Origin: Taudactylus pleione
Taxonomy: Eukaryota; Chordata; Amphibia; Anura; Myobatrachidae
Length of the DNA stretch: 64,000 nucleotides
Assembly (NCBI GenBank): GCA_031769625.1
Contig: JAUIMM010000135.1
Span: 9,165,501 to 9,229,500, forward strand
Direction of reading: 5' to 3'
Under the pieces are notes generated by a model that saw only the letters and a list, made by a program, of their open reading frames with translations, searched no databases and was not told where the DNA came from. This document shows positions 60,601 to 64,000 of this stretch, one piece after another (the first letter of the stretch is position 1; each line of letters starts with the position of its first letter). Made by a program: the position numbers and the translations under genes.

Positions 60601-61044
60601 AACATACATTATAACATTCTAATATACATTCTAACATCCATTATAACATTCTAACATCCATAATAACATTCTGACATACATTCTAACATTCTAATATACA
60701 TTCTAACATCCATTATAACATTCTAACATACATTCTAACATTCTAATATACATTCTAAAATCAATTATAACATTCTAACATCCATTTTAACATTCTAATA
60801 TACATTATAACATCCATTTTAACATTCTAAAATACATTCTAACATTCTAACATACATTATAACATTCTAATATATATTCTAACATCCATTATAACATTTT
60901 AACATACATTTTAACATTCTAATATACATTCTAACATCCATTATAACATTCTAACATACATTATAACTTTCTAATATACATTCTAACATACAATATAACA
61001 TTCTAACATCCATAATAACATTCTAACATACATTCTAACATTCT
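57668..61044 (+). repeat. HOR unit U19, full length (3377 bp), copy of U16
   Basis: TTCGAAC reads TTCAAAC near 57728, GTAATG is at 58190, CGAG near 58861, ACATTATAATATAC near 58990, TAAGAATTT G at 59672, AACATTTTTATAAC near 59865, ATTATATCATAC near 60150 and CTGACATACATTC near 60671. The last three-fifths align to U16 at a constant 11861 bp. The first part differs: it lacks the ATTAACATCC and CCATAG variants of U16, so the unit may be a hybrid of a U16-type 3' part and a different 5' part. Confidence 0.9.
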
Positions 61045-64000
61045 AATACACATTCTAACATCCATTATAACATTCTAACATACATTATAACATTCTAATA
61101 TACATTCGAACATCCATTATAACATTCTAACATACATTATAACATTCTAATATACATTCTAACATCCATTATAACATTCTAACATACATTCTAACATTCT
61201 AATATACATTCTAACATCCATTATAACATTCTAACATACATTCTAACATTCTAATATACATTCTAAAATCAATTATAACATTCTAACATCCATTTTAACA
61301 TTCTAATATACATTATAACATCCACTATAATATTCTAACATCCATTATAACATTCTAACATCCATTCTAACATTCTAATATACATTCTAACATCCATTAT
61401 AACATTCTAACATACATTATAACATTCTAATATACATTATAACATCCATTATAACATTCTAACATCCATTCTAAAATTCTAATATACATTATAACATCCA
61501 TTATAACATTTTAACATCCATTGTAATGTTCTTACATACATTATAACATTCTAATATACATTCTAACATTCTAATATACATTCTAACATACATTATAATA
61601 TTCTAATATACATACTAATATCCATTATAACATAATAACATACATTATAACATTCTAATATACATTCTAACATCCATTATAACATTCTATCATACATTAT
61701 AACAATCCAATATACATTCTGTCATCCATTATAACATTCTAACATACATTATGACATGGTAACATACATTATAACATTCTAATATACATTCTAACATCCA
61801 TTATAACATTCTAACATAAATTATAACAATCTAAAATACATTCTAACATACATTATAACATTCTAATATACATTCTAACATCCATTATAACATATACCAT
61901 ACATTATAACAATCTAATATACATTCTAACATCCATTATAACATTCTAACATACATTATAAAATTCTAATATCCATTCTAATATCCATTATAATATTCTA
62001 ACATACATTATAACATTCTAATATACATTTTAACATCCAAAATAACATATACCATACATTATAACAATCTAATATACATTCTAACATCCATTATAACATT
62101 CTAAAATACATTTTAACATTCTAATATGCATTCTAACATCCATTATAACATTCTATCATACATTATAACATTCTAGTATACATTATAACATCTATTATAA
62201 CATTATAACATACATTCTAACATTCTAATATACATTCTAACATCCATAATAACATTCTAACATACATTCTAACATTCTAACATACATTCTAACATACATT
62301 AAAACATTCTAATATACATTCTAATATCCGTTATAACATTCTAACATAAATTATAACAATATAATATACATTCTAACATCCATTATAACATTCTAACATA
62401 CATCATAACATTCTAAAATACATTCTAACATCCATTATAACATTCTAGCAAACATTATAACATTCTAGTGTACATTATAACATCCATTGTAACATAGATT
62501 ATAACATTCAAACATACATTATAAAATTCTAATATACATTCTAACATCCATTCTAACATTCTAACATACATTATAACATTCTGATATACATTCTAAAATG
62601 CATTATAACATACATTATAAAATTCTAATTTACATTATAACATCCATTCTAACATTCTAACATCCATTATAACATTCTAATATACATGAAAACATCCATT
62701 CTAACATTCTAACATCCATTGAAACATCCATTCTAACATTCTAATATCCATAATAACAATCTAACGTACATTATTACAAACTAATATACATTCTAACATC
62801 CATTCTTACATTCTAACATCCATTATAACATTGTAATATGCATTATAACATCCATAATAACATTCTAACATACATTACAACATTCTAATATACATTCTAA
62901 CAACCATTATAACATTCTAACATACATTATGACATGGTAACATACATTATAACATTCTAATATACATTCTAACATCCATTATAACATTCTAACATACATT
63001 ATAACAATCTAAAATACATTCTAACATCCATTCTAACATTCTAACATACATTATAACATTCTAATATACATTCTAACATCCATTATAACATATACCATAC
63101 ATTATAACAATCTAATATACATTCTAACATCCATTATAACATTCTAACATACATTATAAAATTCTAATATCCATTCTAATATCCATTATAATATTCTAAC
63201 ATACATTATAACATTCCAATATACATTTTAACATCCAAAATAACATATACCATACATTATAACAATCTAATATACATTCTAACATCCATTATAACATTCT
63301 AAAATACATTTTAACATTCTAATATACATTCTAACATCCATTATAACATTCTATCATACATTATAACATTCTAGTATACATTATAACATCTATTATAACA
63401 TTATAACATACATTCTAACATTCTAATATACATTCTAACATCCATAATAACATTCTAACATACATTCTAACATTCTAACATACATTCTAACATACATTAA
63501 AACATTTTAATATACATTCTAATATCCGTTATAACATTCTAACATAAATTATAACAATATAATATACATTCTAACATCCATTATAACATTCTAACATACA
63601 TCATAACATTCTAATATACATTCTAACATCCATTATAACATTCTAACAAACATTATAACATTCTAGTGTACATTATAACATCCATTGTAACATAGATTAT
63701 AACATTCAAACATACATTATAACATTCTAATATACATTCTAACATCCATTATAACATTCTAACATACATTATAACATTCTGATATACATTCTAAAATGCA
63801 TTATAACATACATTATAAAATTCTAATTTACATTATAACATCCATTCTAACATTCTAACATCCATTATAACATTCTAATATACATGAAAACATCCATTCT
63901 AACATTCTAACATCCATTGTAACATCCATTCTAACATTCTAATATCCATAATAACAATCTAACGTACATTATTACAAACTAATATACATTCTAACATCCA
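61045..64000 (+). repeat. HOR unit U20, copy of U17, cut by the window end (2956 bp seen)
   Basis: The unit follows U17 at offset 11861 and then, after a 44-base loss near 61430 (the ATGCATTC stretch), at offset 11817 to the end of the window. GTAATG is at 61523, AACGTAC at 62763 and again at 63961. It has the same back-jump at CATACATTATGACAT (62926), giving an 1178-bp internal duplication from 61748, and the same CTAAAATAC near 62416 and TAGCAAAC near 62446. Private changes are few (ACATTTTAATATAC near 63503). Confidence 0.9.

Larger units (their letters stand above)
1..64000. repeat. AT-rich, G-depleted satellite array spanning the entire window
   Basis: Every line of the window is made of the same short modules: a = ACATTCTA, b = ACATACATTATA, c = ATATACATTCTA, d = ACATCCATTATA and point variants. 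The commonest order, a-b-a-c-d, is 52 bases with 22 A, 19 T, 11 C and no G. All copies run in one direction, and neither edge of the array is inside the window. Stop triplets (TAA, TAG) recur in all frames on both strands, because 8-, 20- and 52-base steps are not multiples of three, so no long reading frame is possible. I see no transposon, RNA gene or unique DNA. The family is not one I recognise; a role in centromere or heterochromatin structure is only inference from its size and hierarchy. Confidence 0.98.
57668..64000 (+). repeat. Block C: partial third copy (U19-U20) of the U16-U17 region
   Basis: It is colinear with 45861-52183. Offsets are 11807 at the start, 11861 from the GTAATG marker through TTCGAAC of U20, then 11817 to the window end. 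The U17-type back-jump is inherited as a unit. With block A (29261-34502) this gives three copies of the same U10/U16/U19 plus U11/U17/U20 pair within 35 kb. The right end of the copy is outside the window. Confidence 0.88.

Noticed and set aside
1..64000. Protein-coding genes on either strand
   Set aside because: The + strand has almost no ATG because it lacks G. The - strand has many ATG triplets but meets TAA or TAG within a few dozen codons in every frame, since 8-, 20- and 52-base steps rotate the frame. No codon structure is seen.
1..64000. CRISPR array
   Set aside because: Short direct repeats are present, but nothing serves as unique spacers: the intervals are the same few modules. 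There is no leader and no cas gene, and the setting is a satellite.
1..64000. Telomeric repeat tract
   Set aside because: The G-bearing strand has TTAGAATG-like words and strand asymmetry, but no TTAGGG, TTTAGGG or other known telomere repeat and no run of three G. The 52-base and 3345-bp hierarchy is that of a satellite.
1..64000. CENP-B box as proof of a centromere
   Set aside because: The known box needs a CGGG core, and no run of GGG or CCC was noticed. TTCGAAC at unit starts gives only a TTCG match. A centromeric role therefore stays unproven.
1..64000. Transposable element, rRNA or tRNA genes
   Set aside because: No terminal repeats, target-site duplications, polymerase-like frames or GC-rich folded RNA segments were found. 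Such genes would stand out strongly against a sequence of about 21% G+C made of five words.

Overview
The whole window is one uninterrupted satellite DNA array. I see no gene, no RNA gene, no transposon and no unique sequence anywhere in the 64 kb, and neither end of the array is inside the window. The DNA is about 79% A+T. Nearly all of its G+C is C on the + strand, where G is rare, so it is strongly strand-asymmetric. This scale and hierarchy of tandem repetition indicates a eukaryotic nuclear chromosome in a heterochromatic domain (centromeric, pericentromeric, subtelomeric, sex- or B-chromosome). I do not recognise the family and cannot name the species.

The array has nested levels. (1) Four-base words, mostly ACAT, TCTA, TATA, ATAT and CCAT. 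(2) Modules of 8 and 12 bases built from them: a = ACATTCTA, b = ACATACATTATA, c = ATATACATTCTA, d = ACATCCATTATA. The order a-b-a-c-d gives a common 52-base period. (3) A higher-order repeat (HOR) of canonical length 3345 bp, recognised by a fixed order of rare, mostly G-bearing marker variants. I place its arbitrary start at the marker AATACACATTC. (4) Multi-HOR blocks of about 10 kb that were themselves copied.

Layout. 1-3827: a rearranged, more diverged edge with local 914-bp and 640/588-bp tandem repeats. 3828-12600: units U1-U3, divergent HORs with different missing parts. 12601-24308: U4-U7. 24309-34502: block A (U8, U9, U10, start of U11). 36521-51108: block B (U12, U13, U14, U15, U16, start of U17), a copy of block A in which two extra 2164-bp truncated HORs (U14, U15) sit before the full U16. 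53635-57667: U18, a scrambled HOR. 57668-64000: block C (U19, U20), a further copy of the U16-U17 part of block B, running off the right end.

All units point the same way. Offsets between copies stay constant over kilobases and then change by 8, 20, 32, 44 or 52 bases, which is what unequal crossing-over or replication slippage in whole words would leave. The coordinates can be checked internally: block A to B offset 12212-12272, plus two times 2164, gives the 16600 observed after the extra units. The most interesting content is this word-quantised architecture and its readable recombination history. I found no evidence of a protein-coding or RNA-based system.
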